A stretch of 64,000 nucleotides of DNA from Desulfovibrio piger (GCF_012843875.1 NZ_JABAFY010000005.1:39049-103048); one strand, 5' to 3'. Numbered from the stretch's first letter, positions 51,456 through 61,404 are shown. Numbers and translations are program-made. Notes: generated by a model from the sequence alone, not told the origin.

Positions 51456-53036
51456 ATGATTGGTTTGCGCTCGCGCTTGGCCGTGGCCCTGCTCGTGTTC
51501 GGCCTGTGCCTTGTCTACGCGTTGCCCAGCGTGCCCTATATCGGGACGGCGCTGGAAAACGTCCTACCATCCAAAAAAATCAACCTTGGCCTGGACCTGA
51601 AGGGCGGCATCCACCTGACCCTGGGCGTCGACGTGGCCAAGGCTGTCAGCAACTCGCTGGCGCTGGCCGGGCAGGATATCCGCCGCCTTGCCAAGGACGA
51701 GAAGATCGTCGTGCTGCATCCCCGCGTGGTGGGCAATGACAAACTGGAATTTGCCCTGCCCCGTGTGGACGATGAAGCCAAGCTGCAGGAGATCCTGCAA
51801 AAGAATTTCCCCCAGCTGAATGTGGGCGAGCCCCGTCGTACGGAAGCCGGTCTGCGCTATGTGGCCGAATTCCGTCCCGAAGAGATCAGCCGCATCGAGG
51901 ACATGGCGCTGGATCAGGCCCTGCGGACCATCCGCAACCGTATCGACCAGTTCGGTGTGGCCGAGCCCGACATCCGCAAGCAGGAAGGCAACCGCATCCA
52001 GGTGCAGCTGCCCGGTCTTTCCGACCCGCGCCGTGCCGTGCAGATCCTGGGCCAGACCGCCCATCTGGAATTCCACCTTGTCCGTGACGACGTGGATCCC
52101 AACAAGGCCGTGCTGCCCAGCGGCGTCATGGCCCTGCCCCTGCTGGAAAAAGGCCACGACGGCAGCGAGACCGCCACGCGCCTGATCGCAGTGGAAAAGG
52201 ACGCCATGCTCTCCGGTGAGGACGTGGCCGATGCCCAGCCCACCTTCGAAAAGAACCGTGCCAGCGTCAGCCTGAACTTCAACAGCCGCGGCGCCACCCT
52301 GTTCGAGAACGTCACCGGCGAAAACGTGGGCCGCCGCATGGCCATCGTGCTGGACGACAAGGTCTATTCCGCCCCCGTGATCCAGCAGCGCATCGCCGGT
52401 GGCCGCGCCGTCATCACCGGCCAGTTCACCACGCAGGAAGCCACGGACCTAGCCATCGTGCTGCGTGCCGGTTCGCTGCCCGCGCCCGTGTCGGTGCTGG
52501 AAGAACGCACCGTCGGTCCTTCCCTGGGCCAGGAATCCATCGACAGCGGCATCAACGCCGCTCTGGTGGGTGCCGCCGCTGTGGTCGTGTTCATGGCCAT
52601 CTACTACGGCATGAGCGGTGTCATCGCCGACATCATGCTCTGCTTCACCATGCTCATCGTCATGGCGGGCATGGCCGGCTTCGGCGCCACCCTGACCCTG
52701 CCCGGCATCGCCGGTATCGTGCTGACCATCGGTATGGCCGTGGACGCCAACGTGCTGATCTACGAGCGCATACGCGAGGAACTGCATCTGGGGCTCTCGC
52801 CCCTGGCGGCCGTCAAGGCCGGTTTCGAGCGCGCCACCATTTCCATCACCGACTCGAACCTGACCACCATCATCGCCACGGTGATCCTGTACCAGTTCGG
52901 TACGGGCCCCATCCGCGGTTTTGCGGTCACTCTGTCGCTGGGTATCGTGGCCTCCATGTTCACGGCCATTTTTGTGTCGCGGGCCATCTTTGAATACTGG
53001 GCGCGCAAGTGCGGCCCCAAGGGCATCAGCATCTAG
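51456..53036 (+). CDS. secD: Protein translocase subunit SecD
   Basis: A 526-residue membrane protein that uses the proton gradient to help pull exported proteins out of the Sec channel. It has one N-terminal transmembrane segment, a periplasmic part with LGLDLKGGIHLTLGVD, and five C-terminal transmembrane segments starting at ALVGAAAVVVFMAIYYG. The GIVLTIGMAVDANVLIYERIREE motif contains the conserved Asp. GGAAGG supports ATG 51456. It sits between yajC and secF, the canonical order. Confidence 0.96.
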   Translation: MIGLRSRLAVALLVFGLCLVYALPSVPYIGTALENVLPSKKINLGLDLKGGIHLTLGVDVAKAVSNSLALAGQDIRRLAKDEKIVVLHPRVVGNDKLEFALPRVDDEAKLQEILQKNFPQLNVGEPRRTEAGLRYVAEFRPEEISRIEDMALDQALRTIRNRIDQFGVAEPDIRKQEGNRIQVQLPGLSDPRRAVQILGQTAHLEFHLVRDDVDPNKAVLPSGVMALPLLEKGHDGSETATRLIAVEKDAMLSGEDVADAQPTFEKNRASVSLNFNSRGATLFENVTGENVGRRMAIVLDDKVYSAPVIQQRIAGGRAVITGQFTTQEATDLAIVLRAGSLPAPVSVLEERTVGPSLGQESIDSGINAALVGAAAVVVFMAIYYGMSGVIADIMLCFTMLIVMAGMAGFGATLTLPGIAGIVLTIGMAVDANVLIYERIREELHLGLSPLAAVKAGFERATISITDSNLTTIIATVILYQFGTGPIRGFAVTLSLGIVASMFTAIFVSRAIFEYWARKCGPKGISI

Positions 53037-53054
53037 GCTGGCCGGGAGAGAATC

Positions 53055-54155
53055 ATGGCTTTCGCATTCATCAAGCATGACACCAAGATAGATTTTATCG
53101 GCAAGCGCCACATCGCCTACGCCATCTCGATCCTGCTGCTTCTGGTGGGTCTGGGCTCGGCGCTGTGGGGCAATGGCCTGCGCATGGGCATCGACTTCGC
53201 CGGCGGCGTCATCGTGCAGGTGCAGTTCGCCCAGCCTGTGGAAGACGAAGTACTGAAGAAGAGCCTGGATGTGCCCGAACTGCCGGGCATCAGCACCCAG
53301 CGCTTCGGTGAGGGCACGCGCGACTACCTGCTGCGCTTTTCCTCTGCCGAGAACACCGATGCCGCGGCGCTGCGCACCAACGTGCTGACCGCCCTGGCCA
53401 AGGCCTTCCCCGGCAATGACGTGGAGATCCAGCGCCTTGAGATGGTGGGCCCCAAGGTCGGTGACGACCTGACCAACAAGGCCCTGGGCGCCCTGTATTA
53501 CGCGACCCTGCTCATCGCCGTGTACATCTCCGGCCGCTTCGAACAGCGCTGGATGGCCGGTGTGGCCATGGCTGCCGTCCTTTGGGGCGGCATGTACCTG
53601 GCCGGCCTCACGGGCCTGAGCATGGGCTGGCTGGTGCTGGTGGCCCTGGGCATCACCCTGGTGGTCTGCTTCGTCCTCAAGCTCAACTTCGCTCTGGGCG
53701 CCCTGGTGGGCCTCATCCATGACGTTTTCATCACGGTGGGCCTGCTGTCGCTCATGGGCGTGGAGATCGACCTCAACGTCATGGCGGCCCTGCTGACCCT
53801 GGTGGGTTACTCGCTCAACGACACCATCATCGTCTATGACCGGCTGCGCGAAAACCTGCGTGCCGCGCCCAAGCAGCCCCTGGACGCCCTCATCAACCGC
53901 AGCGTCAACCAGACCCTGTCCCGTACCATCCTGACCAGTGGTACCACCTTTGTGGCGACCCTGGCCCTGTACCTGCTGGGTGGCGGCGTGATCCACGACT
54001 TTGCCCTGACCATGCTCATCGGCGTGTTCGTGGGTACGGCGTCGTCCATCTATGTGTCCTCGGCCGTTCTGCTGGCCCTGGGCGACACGGAATTCTACGT
54101 GCACCAGCAGGAGCGCCCCGTGTACGAAAAGCCCGGTGAGCACGGCATCGTCTAG
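53055..54155 (+). CDS. secF: Protein translocase subunit SecF
   Basis: A 366-residue partner of SecD. It starts with a transmembrane segment (AYAISILLLLVGLGSALWG), has the LRMGIDFAGGVIVQVQF periplasmic block, and five C-terminal segments including VGYSLNDTIIVYDRLREN. The ATG is 18 bases after the secD stop. A strong terminator at 54187-54221 ends the yajC-secD-secF operon. Confidence 0.96.
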   Translation: MAFAFIKHDTKIDFIGKRHIAYAISILLLLVGLGSALWGNGLRMGIDFAGGVIVQVQFAQPVEDEVLKKSLDVPELPGISTQRFGEGTRDYLLRFSSAENTDAAALRTNVLTALAKAFPGNDVEIQRLEMVGPKVGDDLTNKALGALYYATLLIAVYISGRFEQRWMAGVAMAAVLWGGMYLAGLTGLSMGWLVLVALGITLVVCFVLKLNFALGALVGLIHDVFITVGLLSLMGVEIDLNVMAALLTLVGYSLNDTIIVYDRLRENLRAAPKQPLDALINRSVNQTLSRTILTSGTTFVATLALYLLGGGVIHDFALTMLIGVFVGTASSIYVSSAVLLALGDTEFYVHQQERPVYEKPGEHGIV

Positions 54156-54186
54156 TTGCTCCAGCCACACCGGATGGTGATTTACG

Positions 54187-54221
54187 GCCGGGAGGGACGT
54201 TGGTCCTTCCCGGCTTTTTTT
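54187..54221 (+). terminator. Intrinsic terminator of yajC-secDF
   Basis: GCCGGGAGGGAC pairs with GTCCTTCCCGGC and is followed by seven T. Confidence 0.94.
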
Positions 54222-54402
54222 GTGCGCTCCCGCCTGCCGGAGCCTGCGCCCGCAAGAGCGCGGCCGGTCTGCACAAGAAGGCCCTGCCGGACAGGGGCCG
54301 GTCGTCTGGAAGCGGCCCCTGGCCGACGGGAGGGCCCCGGCAGGTCATTGTCCCCGGCTGGCCCGGTTGAGCGCCGGGGAATATTTTTTGTGTGACGGTT
54401 TC

Positions 54403-54430
54403 TTGACGCAGGGCAAGAACGTCTTACCTA
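54403..54430 (+). promoter_or_regulatory. Possible cbpA promoter
   Basis: TTGACG (54403-54408), 16-base spacer, TACCTA (54425-54430), about 33 bases before the cbpA start. The preceding C makes CTTGAC, so a heat-shock sigma factor is also possible, but the -10 does not match its consensus well. Confidence 0.4.
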
Positions 54431-54462
54431 TTGGCAAGAAGACCCGATTGGGGGAGAGCATC

Positions 54463-55386
54463 ATGGCAGTAGAATACAAGGATTATTACAAACTTCTGGG
54501 CGTGGAGCGTTCCGCCGGTGCGGACGAGATCGCCAGAGCCTACAAGAAGCTGGCCCGCAAGTACCACCCGGACCTGAATCCGGGCAACAAGCAGGCCGAA
54601 GACAAATTCAAGGATATCAACGAAGCCTACGAAGTGCTCAAAGACCCTGAAAAGCGGCGTATGTACGATCAGCTCGGCCCCAACTGGCAGCATGGCCAGC
54701 AGTTCCAGGGCGCTCCGGGCTTTGAAAATATGCACTTCAACTTCAACGGCCAGAACTTCGACGGTGCAGGCTTCTCGGACTTTTTCGAGACCCTGTTCGG
54801 CGGGCGCGGCAGCCGTTTCGGCGGTGATCCGTTCGGCGGTTTCCGTCAGCAGCAGCCGCGTCGCGGCCGTGACGTGGAGGCCGAACTGCCCCTGACGCTG
54901 GAAGAAGTGGCCCGCGGCGGCCGCCGCAGCGTGAACCTGCAGACGGCCTTCGGCCCCAAGACGCTGGAAGTGAACGTGCCTTCCGGCATCCGCGAAGGCG
55001 CCAAGCTGCGTCTGGGCGGACAGGGCGAGCCCGCTCCCGGCGGTGCGCCCGGCGATTTGTTCCTGCGGGTGCGTTATCTGCCGCATTCCGTGTTCAAGGT
55101 GGACGGCGACAACCTGCAGTGCGACGTGGTCCTGGCCCCGTGGGAAGCGGCCCTGGGCGCCCGGGTGCCCGTGCCCACCCTGGAAGGGCAGGTGGAGATG
55201 AACATCCCCGCCGGTTCGTCCTCGGGGCGCAAGTTCCGCCTGCGCGGCAAGGGACTTGGTTCGGCACAGCATCGCGGCGACCTGCTGGCCCGCGTGATGA
55301 TCCGGGTGCCTGAGCAGCTTTCGGATGAAGAGAAGGCCCTGTGGCAGCAGCTGGCGGACAAGTCGTCCTTCCGGGCCCGCGGCTAG
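54463..55386 (+). CDS. cbpA: Curved-DNA-binding-type DnaJ co-chaperone
   Basis: A 307-residue DnaJ-like protein. The J domain (about residues 6-70) has YKKLARKYHPDLNPG with the HPD tripeptide that stimulates DnaK. A Gly/Phe region (GQNFDGAGFSDFFETLFGGRG) follows, then two C-terminal substrate-binding domains without the zinc-finger domain, which marks CbpA rather than DnaJ. Its length equals E. coli CbpA (306). GGGGGAG precedes the ATG. cbpM follows after 15 bases. Confidence 0.92.
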   Translation: MAVEYKDYYKLLGVERSAGADEIARAYKKLARKYHPDLNPGNKQAEDKFKDINEAYEVLKDPEKRRMYDQLGPNWQHGQQFQGAPGFENMHFNFNGQNFDGAGFSDFFETLFGGRGSRFGGDPFGGFRQQQPRRGRDVEAELPLTLEEVARGGRRSVNLQTAFGPKTLEVNVPSGIREGAKLRLGGQGEPAPGGAPGDLFLRVRYLPHSVFKVDGDNLQCDVVLAPWEAALGARVPVPTLEGQVEMNIPAGSSSGRKFRLRGKGLGSAQHRGDLLARVMIRVPEQLSDEEKALWQQLADKSSFRARG

Positions 55387-55401
55387 GATGGAGGTTGTGA
55401 T

Positions 55402-55704
55402 ATGAGCACGTCTGACAGAGACGACATGACCACCGTGGTCATGGCGTGCGAAGAATTCATGGCAAGCACCGGCATCGCGCCCGAGCGGCTGCGTGAGCTG
55501 CTGGCCCTGGGCTGGCTGGAAAGCCGCACGGAAGGCTCCGACCAGTTCTTCCGGGATGCGGACATCTACCGTGTGCGCAAACTGGAACGCATCTGCTGCG
55601 ACTTTGAGCTGCCCGTGGTGGGCGGCACTATCATCGTGGACCTTCTGGAGCGTATCGACGCTCTGGAGCACAAGGTGCGCGAACTGCAGGGATTGGAAGA
55701 CTGA
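55402..55704 (+). CDS. cbpM: Chaperone modulator CbpM
   Basis: A 100-residue MerR-like helical protein (EFMASTGIAPERLRELLALGWLES..., FFRDADIYRVRKLERICCDFELPVVGGTIIVDLLERIDALEHKVRELQ). CbpM binds the J domain of CbpA and inhibits it. Its position right after cbpA, and upstream of clpB by about 200 bases, groups three protein-quality-control genes on one strand. Confidence 0.88.
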   Translation: MSTSDRDDMTTVVMACEEFMASTGIAPERLRELLALGWLESRTEGSDQFFRDADIYRVRKLERICCDFELPVVGGTIIVDLLERIDALEHKVRELQGLED

Positions 55705-55910
55705 TCCCCTGTGCCGGGAAGCCCGCGGATACGGATCCGTCGCGGCGGCCCGCAGACCCCACCCGGCCTTGCGCCGCCGCCCGGACACTCCGGGCCCTCT
55801 GGAGTCCGCCTGCGCAGCCCGCGCACAAAAAAATCGATTTTGCTTACCTTCCGCCGTGGGGCGGCCCGTGTGCGCACGGGCCCCGTCCATAGCGGCATCG
55901 TGGAGGATAT

Positions 55911-58511
55911 ATGGACATCAACAAATTCACGGAAAAAGCCCGCGAGGCCGTGACCCAGGCGCAAAGCATCGCCGTGGGCATGGGCCATCAGGATATCGAC
56001 AGCGAGCATCTGGCGCTGGCCCTGATCCGTCAGGAACAGGGCATCGTGCCCCGCATCCTGGATCAGATGGGCGTGCAGACCGCCGCTCTGGCCGTAGCCG
56101 TGGAGGAAAAACTGCGCAAGCGTCCCTCCGTCTCCGGCGGCGGCATGGACCCCAACCGCATCTCCATCACCCAGCGTCTGGCCAAGGTGCTGGGCGACGC
56201 CGAAAACGAATCCCGGCGTATGAAGGACGAATACGTCAGCGTGGACCATCTGTTCGCCGCGCTGGCCGAGAATGCGTCCGGCACGCCGCTGGGCGAGGTC
56301 TTCAAGGAATACAACATCAGCCGTGCCAGTTTCGGCCAGGCCATGGAGAGCCTGCGCGGCGGTGCGCGGGTGACCAGCCCCAACCCCGAAGATACGGTGG
56401 AGGCCCTGAGCAAGTACGCCCGTGACCTGGTGGAAGCCGCCCGTCAGGGCAAGATGGACCCGGTCATCGGCCGTGATGCCGAGATCCGCCGTGTGGTGCG
56501 CATCCTGTCCCGTCGTACCAAGAACAACCCCGTGCTCATCGGTGAGGCCGGGGTGGGCAAGACGGCCATCGTGGAAGGCCTGGCCTTCCGTATCGTCAAG
56601 GGCGACGTGCCCGAGGGCCTGCGCGGTCACAAGCTCTACGCCCTGGACATGGGCGCGCTGATCGCCGGTGCCAAGTACCGCGGCGAGTTCGAGGAACGCC
56701 TCAAGGCCGTGCTCAATGAAGTGGAGAAGAGCGAAGGCAAGATCATCCTCTTCATCGACGAGCTGCACACCATCGTGGGCGCTGGCAAGACCGAAGGCTC
56801 CATGGACGCGGGCAACCTGCTCAAGCCCATGCTGGCCCGTGGCGAACTGCACTGCATCGGCGCCACCACCCTGGACGAGTACCGCAAGTACATCGAGAAG
56901 GACCCGGCCCTGGAACGCCGTTTCCAGCCCGTGCTGGTGGACGAGCCCACGGTGGAGGACGCCATCTCCATCCTGCGTGGCCTGAAGGAACGCTTTGAGG
57001 TTCACCACGGCGTGCGTATCAGCGACTCCGCCATCGTGGAGGCCGTGACCCTGTCGCACCGCTACATCACGGACCGTCAGCTGCCGGACAAGGCCATCGA
57101 CCTCATCGACGAGGCCGCGGCCCTGATCCGTACCGAGATCGACTCCCTGCCGTCCGACCTGGACGAGGTGAACCGCAAGGTCATGCAGCTGGAGATCGAG
57201 CGCGAGGCCCTGCGCCGCGAGACCGACGCCGCCTCCCGTGACCGTCTGGAAAAGCTGGAAAGCGAACTGGGCGAGCTGCGGGTGCAGCAGGGCGAATTGC
57301 GCCAGCAGTGGGAAAAGGAAAAGAACGCCATCGACAGCGTGCGCGGCATCAAGGAAAAGATCGAGCAGACCAAGCTGGCCATCGAGCAGGCCGAACGGGC
57401 CTATGACCTCAACAAGGCCGCCGAGCTCAAGTACTCCACCTTGCTGGCCCTGGAAAAGCAGCTGGCCGATGCCTCCGCTGCCGCCGGTGCCGACGGACCG
57501 CGCCTGCTCAAGGAAGAAGTACGTCCCGACGACGTGGCCGAGATCGTGGCCAAGTGGACCGGCATCCCGGTGACCCGGCTCATGGAATCCGAACGCGAAA
57601 AGCTGCTGCATCTGGCCGATCAGCTGCACAAGCGTGTGGTGGGCCAGGACGAAGCCGTGCAGGCCGTGGCCGACGCCGTGCTGCGTGCCCGTGCCGGTCT
57701 GTCCGACCCCTCGCGTCCCACGGGTTCGTTCATCTTCCTGGGCCCCACGGGCGTGGGCAAGACCGAACTGTGCAAGACCCTGGCCGAGGCCCTGTTCGAT
57801 ACCGAGGACAACATGGTGCGTCTGGACATGAGCGAGTACATGGAAAAGCACTCCGTGTCCCGCCTCATCGGTGCGCCTCCAGGATATGTGGGCTATGACG
57901 AAGGCGGTCAGCTCACCGAGGCCGTGCGCCGCAAGCCGTACTCCGTGGTGCTGTTCGACGAGATCGAAAAAGCCCATCCCGACGTCTTCAACACCCTGTT
58001 GCAGCTGCTGGACGATGGCCGTCTGACCGACAGTCAGGGCCGTACCGTGGACTTCCGCAATTGCATCGTCATCATGACGTCCAACATCGGTTCGCCGCAT
58101 CTGCTGGACGGCATCGGTGAGGACGGCAGCCTGAAGGAAGGCGCCCGTGATGCGGTGATGGAAGAGCTGCGCCGCCACTTCCGGCCGGAATTCCTGAACC
58201 GTGTGGACGAGACCGTGCTCTTCCTGCCCCTGCGGCGTGACCAGGTGACGCGCATCGTGGACCTGCAGATGGATCGCCTGCGCAAGCGTCTGGAAGAACG
58301 CAAGATCACGCTGGGCATTACGGATGCCGCCCGCGAGTTCATCGCCGGCGAAGCCTACGATCCCGTGTACGGCGCCCGTCCGCTCAAGCGCTACGTGCAG
58401 CAATACGTGGAAACGCCTCTGGCCCGTGAGCTGGTCAGCGGCCGCATCCTGGATGGTCAGGCTGTCCAGATCGATGTGCGCGATGGCGAACTGGTTTTCC
58501 AGAACGCCTGA
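55911..58511 (+). CDS. clpB: ATP-dependent disaggregase ClpB
   Basis: An 866-residue hexameric AAA+ chaperone that dissolves protein aggregates with DnaK. The N-terminal Clp-N repeat domain is followed by AAA1 with Walker [14 protein letters not shown] (about residues 210-222), the coiled-coil middle domain (about 400-530, [26 protein letters not shown]), and AAA2 with Walker [13 protein letters not shown] (about residue 611) and the arginine-finger region. The full length is normal. A terminator at 58573-58600 follows. Confidence 0.97.
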   Translation: MDINKFTEKAREAVTQAQSIAVGMGHQDIDSEHLALALIRQEQGIVPRILDQMGVQTAALAVAVEEKLRKRPSVSGGGMDPNRISITQRLAKVLGDAENESRRMKDEYVSVDHLFAALAENASGTPLGEVFKEYNISRASFGQAMESLRGGARVTSPNPEDTVEALSKYARDLVEAARQGKMDPVIGRDAEIRRVVRILSRRTKNNPVLIGEAGVGKTAIVEGLAFRIVKGDVPEGLRGHKLYALDMGALIAGAKYRGEFEERLKAVLNEVEKSEGKIILFIDELHTIVGAGKTEGSMDAGNLLKPMLARGELHCIGATTLDEYRKYIEKDPALERRFQPVLVDEPTVEDAISILRGLKERFEVHHGVRISDSAIVEAVTLSHRYITDRQLPDKAIDLIDEAAALIRTEIDSLPSDLDEVNRKVMQLEIEREALRRETDAASRDRLEKLESELGELRVQQGELRQQWEKEKNAIDSVRGIKEKIEQTKLAIEQAERAYDLNKAAELKYSTLLALEKQLADASAAAGADGPRLLKEEVRPDDVAEIVAKWTGIPVTRLMESEREKLLHLADQLHKRVVGQDEAVQAVADAVLRARAGLSDPSRPTGSFIFLGPTGVGKTELCKTLAEALFDTEDNMVRLDMSEYMEKHSVSRLIGAPPGYVGYDEGGQLTEAVRRKPYSVVLFDEIEKAHPDVFNTLLQLLDDGRLTDSQGRTVDFRNCIVIMTSNIGSPHLLDGIGEDGSLKEGARDAVMEELRRHFRPEFLNRVDETVLFLPLRRDQVTRIVDLQMDRLRKRLEERKITLGITDAAREFIAGEAYDPVYGARPLKRYVQQYVETPLARELVSGRILDGQAVQIDVRDGELVFQNA

Positions 58512-58572
58512 GCCTGAAAAAACTGCTCCGGCATGGTTGTCTGCCAGCCTGCCGGGATGATCCCGCACAGCA

Positions 58573-58600
58573 AAGGCGGCCCTTCGGGGCCGCCTTTTTC
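58573..58600 (+). terminator. Intrinsic terminator of clpB
   Basis: AGGCGGCCC/GGGCCGCCT stem with TTCG loop, followed by five T. Confidence 0.94.
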
Positions 58601-58731
58601 GTATCGCCATGATCCCAAAAGGCAGCTTTTGCCAAAAGCATTCCCCTTTGTCCGGGACAGCCGTCTTCCTGCCGGGGGACCTGCGGCCGCGTGTCTGCTC
58701 CCGGCCCCTATCCTGCCTGCCATCCTTCAGA

Positions 58732-58812
58732 ATAAAAGTTTTCGGGTAGGGAAGGGGGAGCTCGAGGGGGAAGGGGAGGGCCTTTTTCAAAAGGTCCTCC
58801 CCTTCCCCCTCG
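58732..58812. repeat. Dispersed palindromic repeat, copy 2
   Basis: ATAAAAGTTTTCGGG, then GAGGGGGAAGGGGAGGG, a CCTTTTTCAAAAGG core, then TCCTCCCCTTCCCCCTCG. It aligns with 3778-3859 over its full length with few substitutions and small length differences. Here it lies between clpB and glmU, 70 bases before the glmU start. Confidence 0.85.
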
Positions 58813-58880
58813 TATCCATCAGCTTGCCCTTTGCGGGCTGAGGGGCTATTTTCTTTCCATCTTTTTTGCAAGGAGCCACC

Positions 58881-60236
58881 ATGTTGCAGACAGCCGCCCT
58901 TATTCTGGCCGCGGGCAAGGGCACCCGCATGCATTCCGACAAACCCAAAGTATTGCAGACCGTTCTGGGCGAACCCATGCTGCGCTACGTGCTGGAAGCC
59001 GTCCGCCCCGTGTTCGACGGGCGTGTGCTGGTGGTGGTGGGCCATCAGGCGGGCATGGTGGAGGCTGCCTTCCCGGAGGCTTCCTTCGTGCACCAGGAAC
59101 AGCAGCTGGGCACGGGCCATGCGCTGATGCAGGCCATGCCCGCGCTGGAAGGGCAGTGCGAGCGCGTGCTGGTGGTCAACGGCGATACGCCGCTGCTCTC
59201 CGAGGACGTGGTGCGTCATTTCGTGGAGGCCTCGGAAGGGGCTGATCTGGCCTTTGCCACCATCGAGCTGGACGATCCCGCCGCCTATGGCCGGGTGGTG
59301 CGTGCCGCCGACGGCAGCGTGCGGGCCATCGTGGAGGCCAAGGACTATGATCCCGCGCTGTACGGGCCCGAACCGCATGAGGTCAATGCGGGCATGTACT
59401 GCGTGCGTCTGGACCTGGCTGTCCGTCTGCTGCCGCGCATCGGCAATGCCAACAAGAGCGGCGAATACTACATCACCGATCTCATCTCCCTGGCTGTGGC
59501 CGAAGGCTGCAAGGTGCAGGGTGTGCAGTGCGGCCGGGACGAGAGCCTGATGGGCGTCAATTCGCCTCTGGAACTTTCCCGCAGCGAAGAATTTTTGCGT
59601 GAACGTGTGGTGGACGGCCTGCTGCGTTCCGGCGTGATGCTGCATGCGCCCGCGCTGGTACGGATCAGCCCGCTGGCCACGGTGGAGCCGGGTGCGCAGA
59701 TCACGGGCCCGTGCGAGATCTACGGCCGCAGCGTGGTGCGTCGGGGCGCCCGTATCGACTCCCATTGCGTGATGCGCGATACCGTCATCGAGGCCGGGGC
59801 GGAGATCCGCTCCTTCTGCCATTTCGAGGATGCCCATGTGGGCGAGGCCGCCCTGGTGGGGCCCTATGCCCGTCTGCGGCCCGGCGCCGTGCTGGAAGAA
59901 GCCTCGCATGTGGGCAACTTCGTGGAGCTCAAAAAATCCCGTCTGGGCAAGGGCGCCAAAGCCAATCACCTGACCTATCTGGGGGATTCCGAGATCGGCG
60001 CGGGCACCAATATCGGTGCGGGCACCATCACCTGCAACTATGACGGCAAGCACAAGTTCAAGACCACCATCGGCGAAGGGGCCTTTATCGGCAGCAATAC
60101 GGCCCTGGTGGCTCCGGTGCGTGTGGGCGACGGCGCGCTGATCGGGGCGGGCTCGGTCATCACCAAGGACGTGCCCGATGGCGAGATGGGCATCGCCCGC
60201 GGCCGGCAGAAGAACCTGCCGCGCAAATCCGTCTAG
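58881..60236 (+). CDS. glmU: Bifunctional UDP-N-acetylglucosamine pyrophosphorylase/glucosamine-1-phosphate N-acetyltransferase
   Basis: A 451-residue two-domain enzyme supplying UDP-GlcNAc for peptidoglycan and lipopolysaccharide. The N-terminal uridyltransferase has LILAAGKGTRMHSDKPKVLQ at residues 8-27. The C-terminal left-handed beta helix of hexapeptide repeats carries the acetyltransferase site (RLRPGAVLEEASHVGNFVELKKS, NHLTYLGDSEIGAGTNIGAGTITCNYDG). AGGAG precedes ATG 58881. The terminator at 60378-60404 follows. Confidence 0.96.
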   Translation: MLQTAALILAAGKGTRMHSDKPKVLQTVLGEPMLRYVLEAVRPVFDGRVLVVVGHQAGMVEAAFPEASFVHQEQQLGTGHALMQAMPALEGQCERVLVVNGDTPLLSEDVVRHFVEASEGADLAFATIELDDPAAYGRVVRAADGSVRAIVEAKDYDPALYGPEPHEVNAGMYCVRLDLAVRLLPRIGNANKSGEYYITDLISLAVAEGCKVQGVQCGRDESLMGVNSPLELSRSEEFLRERVVDGLLRSGVMLHAPALVRISPLATVEPGAQITGPCEIYGRSVVRRGARIDSHCVMRDTVIEAGAEIRSFCHFEDAHVGEAALVGPYARLRPGAVLEEASHVGNFVELKKSRLGKGAKANHLTYLGDSEIGAGTNIGAGTITCNYDGKHKFKTTIGEGAFIGSNTALVAPVRVGDGALIGAGSVITKDVPDGEMGIARGRQKNLPRKSV

Positions 60237-60552
60237 CTCCTTTGGGAGCATGAAAAGCGCCACCAGAAACTTTTCCGCTGCAGGCAAGACTGCCCGGCCA
60301 TGCCGTGGCGTCAGTCAGGCTCTATCCGTCTGATTCTTCCTGCCCGGCGGGAGAGTTCCAGGCAAAAAATCCTTTGGGGGAGGCCCGGTGCCTCCCTCTT
60401 TTTTCTGATATGCAGGAAAAGTTTTTTCTTTTTCCAGAAAAGGAAATTTCGTTGAATAGCAAGGAAAAACAGTTGATTATCTTTGCATGAAATCGTGATT
60501 TGCCGCATGGGCCGCCTTGCCATCGGCATGGGGCAGTGCTATACCCAGAATC
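60237..60552. other. Intergenic region glmU / zapB-like gene
   Basis: No gene is seen. It contains the glmU terminator (60378-60404) and then an AT-rich stretch (60405-60500) that probably holds the promoter of the zapB-zapA pair. Confidence 0.5.
60378..60404 (+). terminator. Intrinsic terminator of glmU
   Basis: GGGAGGC/GCCTCCC stem with a 5-base loop, followed by TC and six T. Confidence 0.88.
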
Positions 60553-60798
60553 ATGGAAGCACTAGAGCAACTTGAAACGCAGGTACTGGCCCTTTTGGAG
60601 CAGAAAGCCCAGCTTCTGGCGGAGACTCGTCGTCTCCACTCCGAACTTGAGGCCACTATCGCCGCGAAGATGTCTTTGGAAGAAGAAAACCGCGAACTGC
60701 GCGAGAACCTGAACAAAGAAGAACAGGTGCGGGGCGATGCCATCAACCGCATGGATGCTCTGCTGAGACTTATCCAGGAGCATGAAAGCGCCGAGTAG
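60553..60798 (+). CDS. Coiled-coil cell-division protein, ZapB-like
   Basis: An 81-residue protein that is one continuous coiled coil (EALEQLETQVLALLEQKAQLLAETRRLHSELEATIAAK...). Its small size and position directly before zapA suggest a ZapB-like Z-ring organiser, although coiled coils make homology weak. The ATG at 60553 lacks a clear ribosome binding site; an in-frame TTG 12 codons upstream is possible. Confidence 0.7.
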   Translation: MEALEQLETQVLALLEQKAQLLAETRRLHSELEATIAAKMSLEEENRELRENLNKEEQVRGDAINRMDALLRLIQEHESAE

Positions 60799-60806
60799 GT
60801 TTTCGA

Positions 60807-61085
60807 GTGAGTCAAGAACACTTTAACCTTACCGTTCTTGGTACTGCGGTCACATTCCGCCACAGTGCCGATATGGAGCGTGTGCGTGAGGCCATCGCTC
60901 TTGTGGAAGAACGGTTTGCAGACCAGAAACTGAGGTCACACGGTATGCAGAGTAACAAAGATATTCTGCTGACTGTTCTGGCTCTTGGTCTGGCGGATGA
61001 TTTGTTGCAATCGCAAAAAAAGCTGGACGATGTGCAGAATCGCATCGAGACCATGCTTTCAAAGATAAAAGAAGAGTCCGTTTAA
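60807..61085 (+). CDS. zapA: Cell division protein ZapA
   Basis: A 92-residue FtsZ-associated protein. The N-terminal beta-strand part LTVLGTAVTFRHSADMERVREAIALVEERF is typical of ZapA, followed by a C-terminal helix for tetramer formation (ADDLLQSQKKLDDVQNRIETMLSKI). It starts at GTG 60807, nine bases after the zapB-like stop. A 6S RNA candidate follows immediately, the same zapA-ssrS order as in gammaproteobacteria. Confidence 0.85.
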   Translation: MSQEHFNLTVLGTAVTFRHSADMERVREAIALVEERFADQKLRSHGMQSNKDILLTVLALGLADDLLQSQKKLDDVQNRIETMLSKIKEESV

Positions 61086-61102
61086 GTCATCAATGACAGC
61101 AT

Positions 61103-61283
61103 ATTTCCCTGGAGTGTGCGTGATTTATGACTCGGTGCTGACCTTACAAGCATAAAATCGGGAGCTGTCCCTGCTTTTTGTGAGCACGCCCGTTTACGGG
61201 AAGCCTGTAGAAAAGTACACGGCCCCCCCCTGGGAAACCAGGTTCTGCATCGAAGTCATGACACGGCGCTCTGGGGATTTTTT
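61103..61283 (+). ncRNA. ssrS: 6S RNA candidate
   Basis: About 180 bases directly after zapA. The 5' end TCCCTGGAGTGT (61106-61117) pairs over 12 positions, including G-U pairs, with GGCGCTCTGGGGA (61266-61277); seven T follow, so transcription would end there. Internal segments match 6S features: GAGCACGCCCG followed by GGGAAGCCTG resemble the E. coli GAGCATGCTCGG and GAGAAGCCT part, and the middle can form the large central bubble that mimics an open promoter. 6S RNA binds sigma70-RNA polymerase in stationary phase. Length and zapA context both support the call; the exact 5' end is uncertain. Confidence 0.75.
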
Positions 61284-61360
61284 TCTGTCCTGCACCGTAC
61301 TCCTTGCACGCTTCGGCGTGGTCTTTGCCTGCAGCCATCCTTATGCCGTTTTTGCGGTCA

Positions 61361-61404
61361 GAAGCCAGCCCTCCGCCAGTAGACCTCGTGCGGAGGCTGG
61401 CTTC
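61361..61404 (+). promoter_or_regulatory. Strong stem-loop in the rny leader
   Basis: GAAGCCAGCC-CTCCGC (61361-61376) pairs with GCGGAGGCTGGCTTC (61390-61404) with a single bulged base. It lies about 50 bases before the rny start and lacks a T-run, so it looks like an mRNA leader structure, perhaps one by which RNase Y controls its own transcript. Confidence 0.5.

Noticed and set aside
55566..60287. A 1573-codon minus-strand open frame across clpB and glmU
   Set aside because: It spans two well-established genes and their intergenic region in antisense, with low-complexity composition and no domains.
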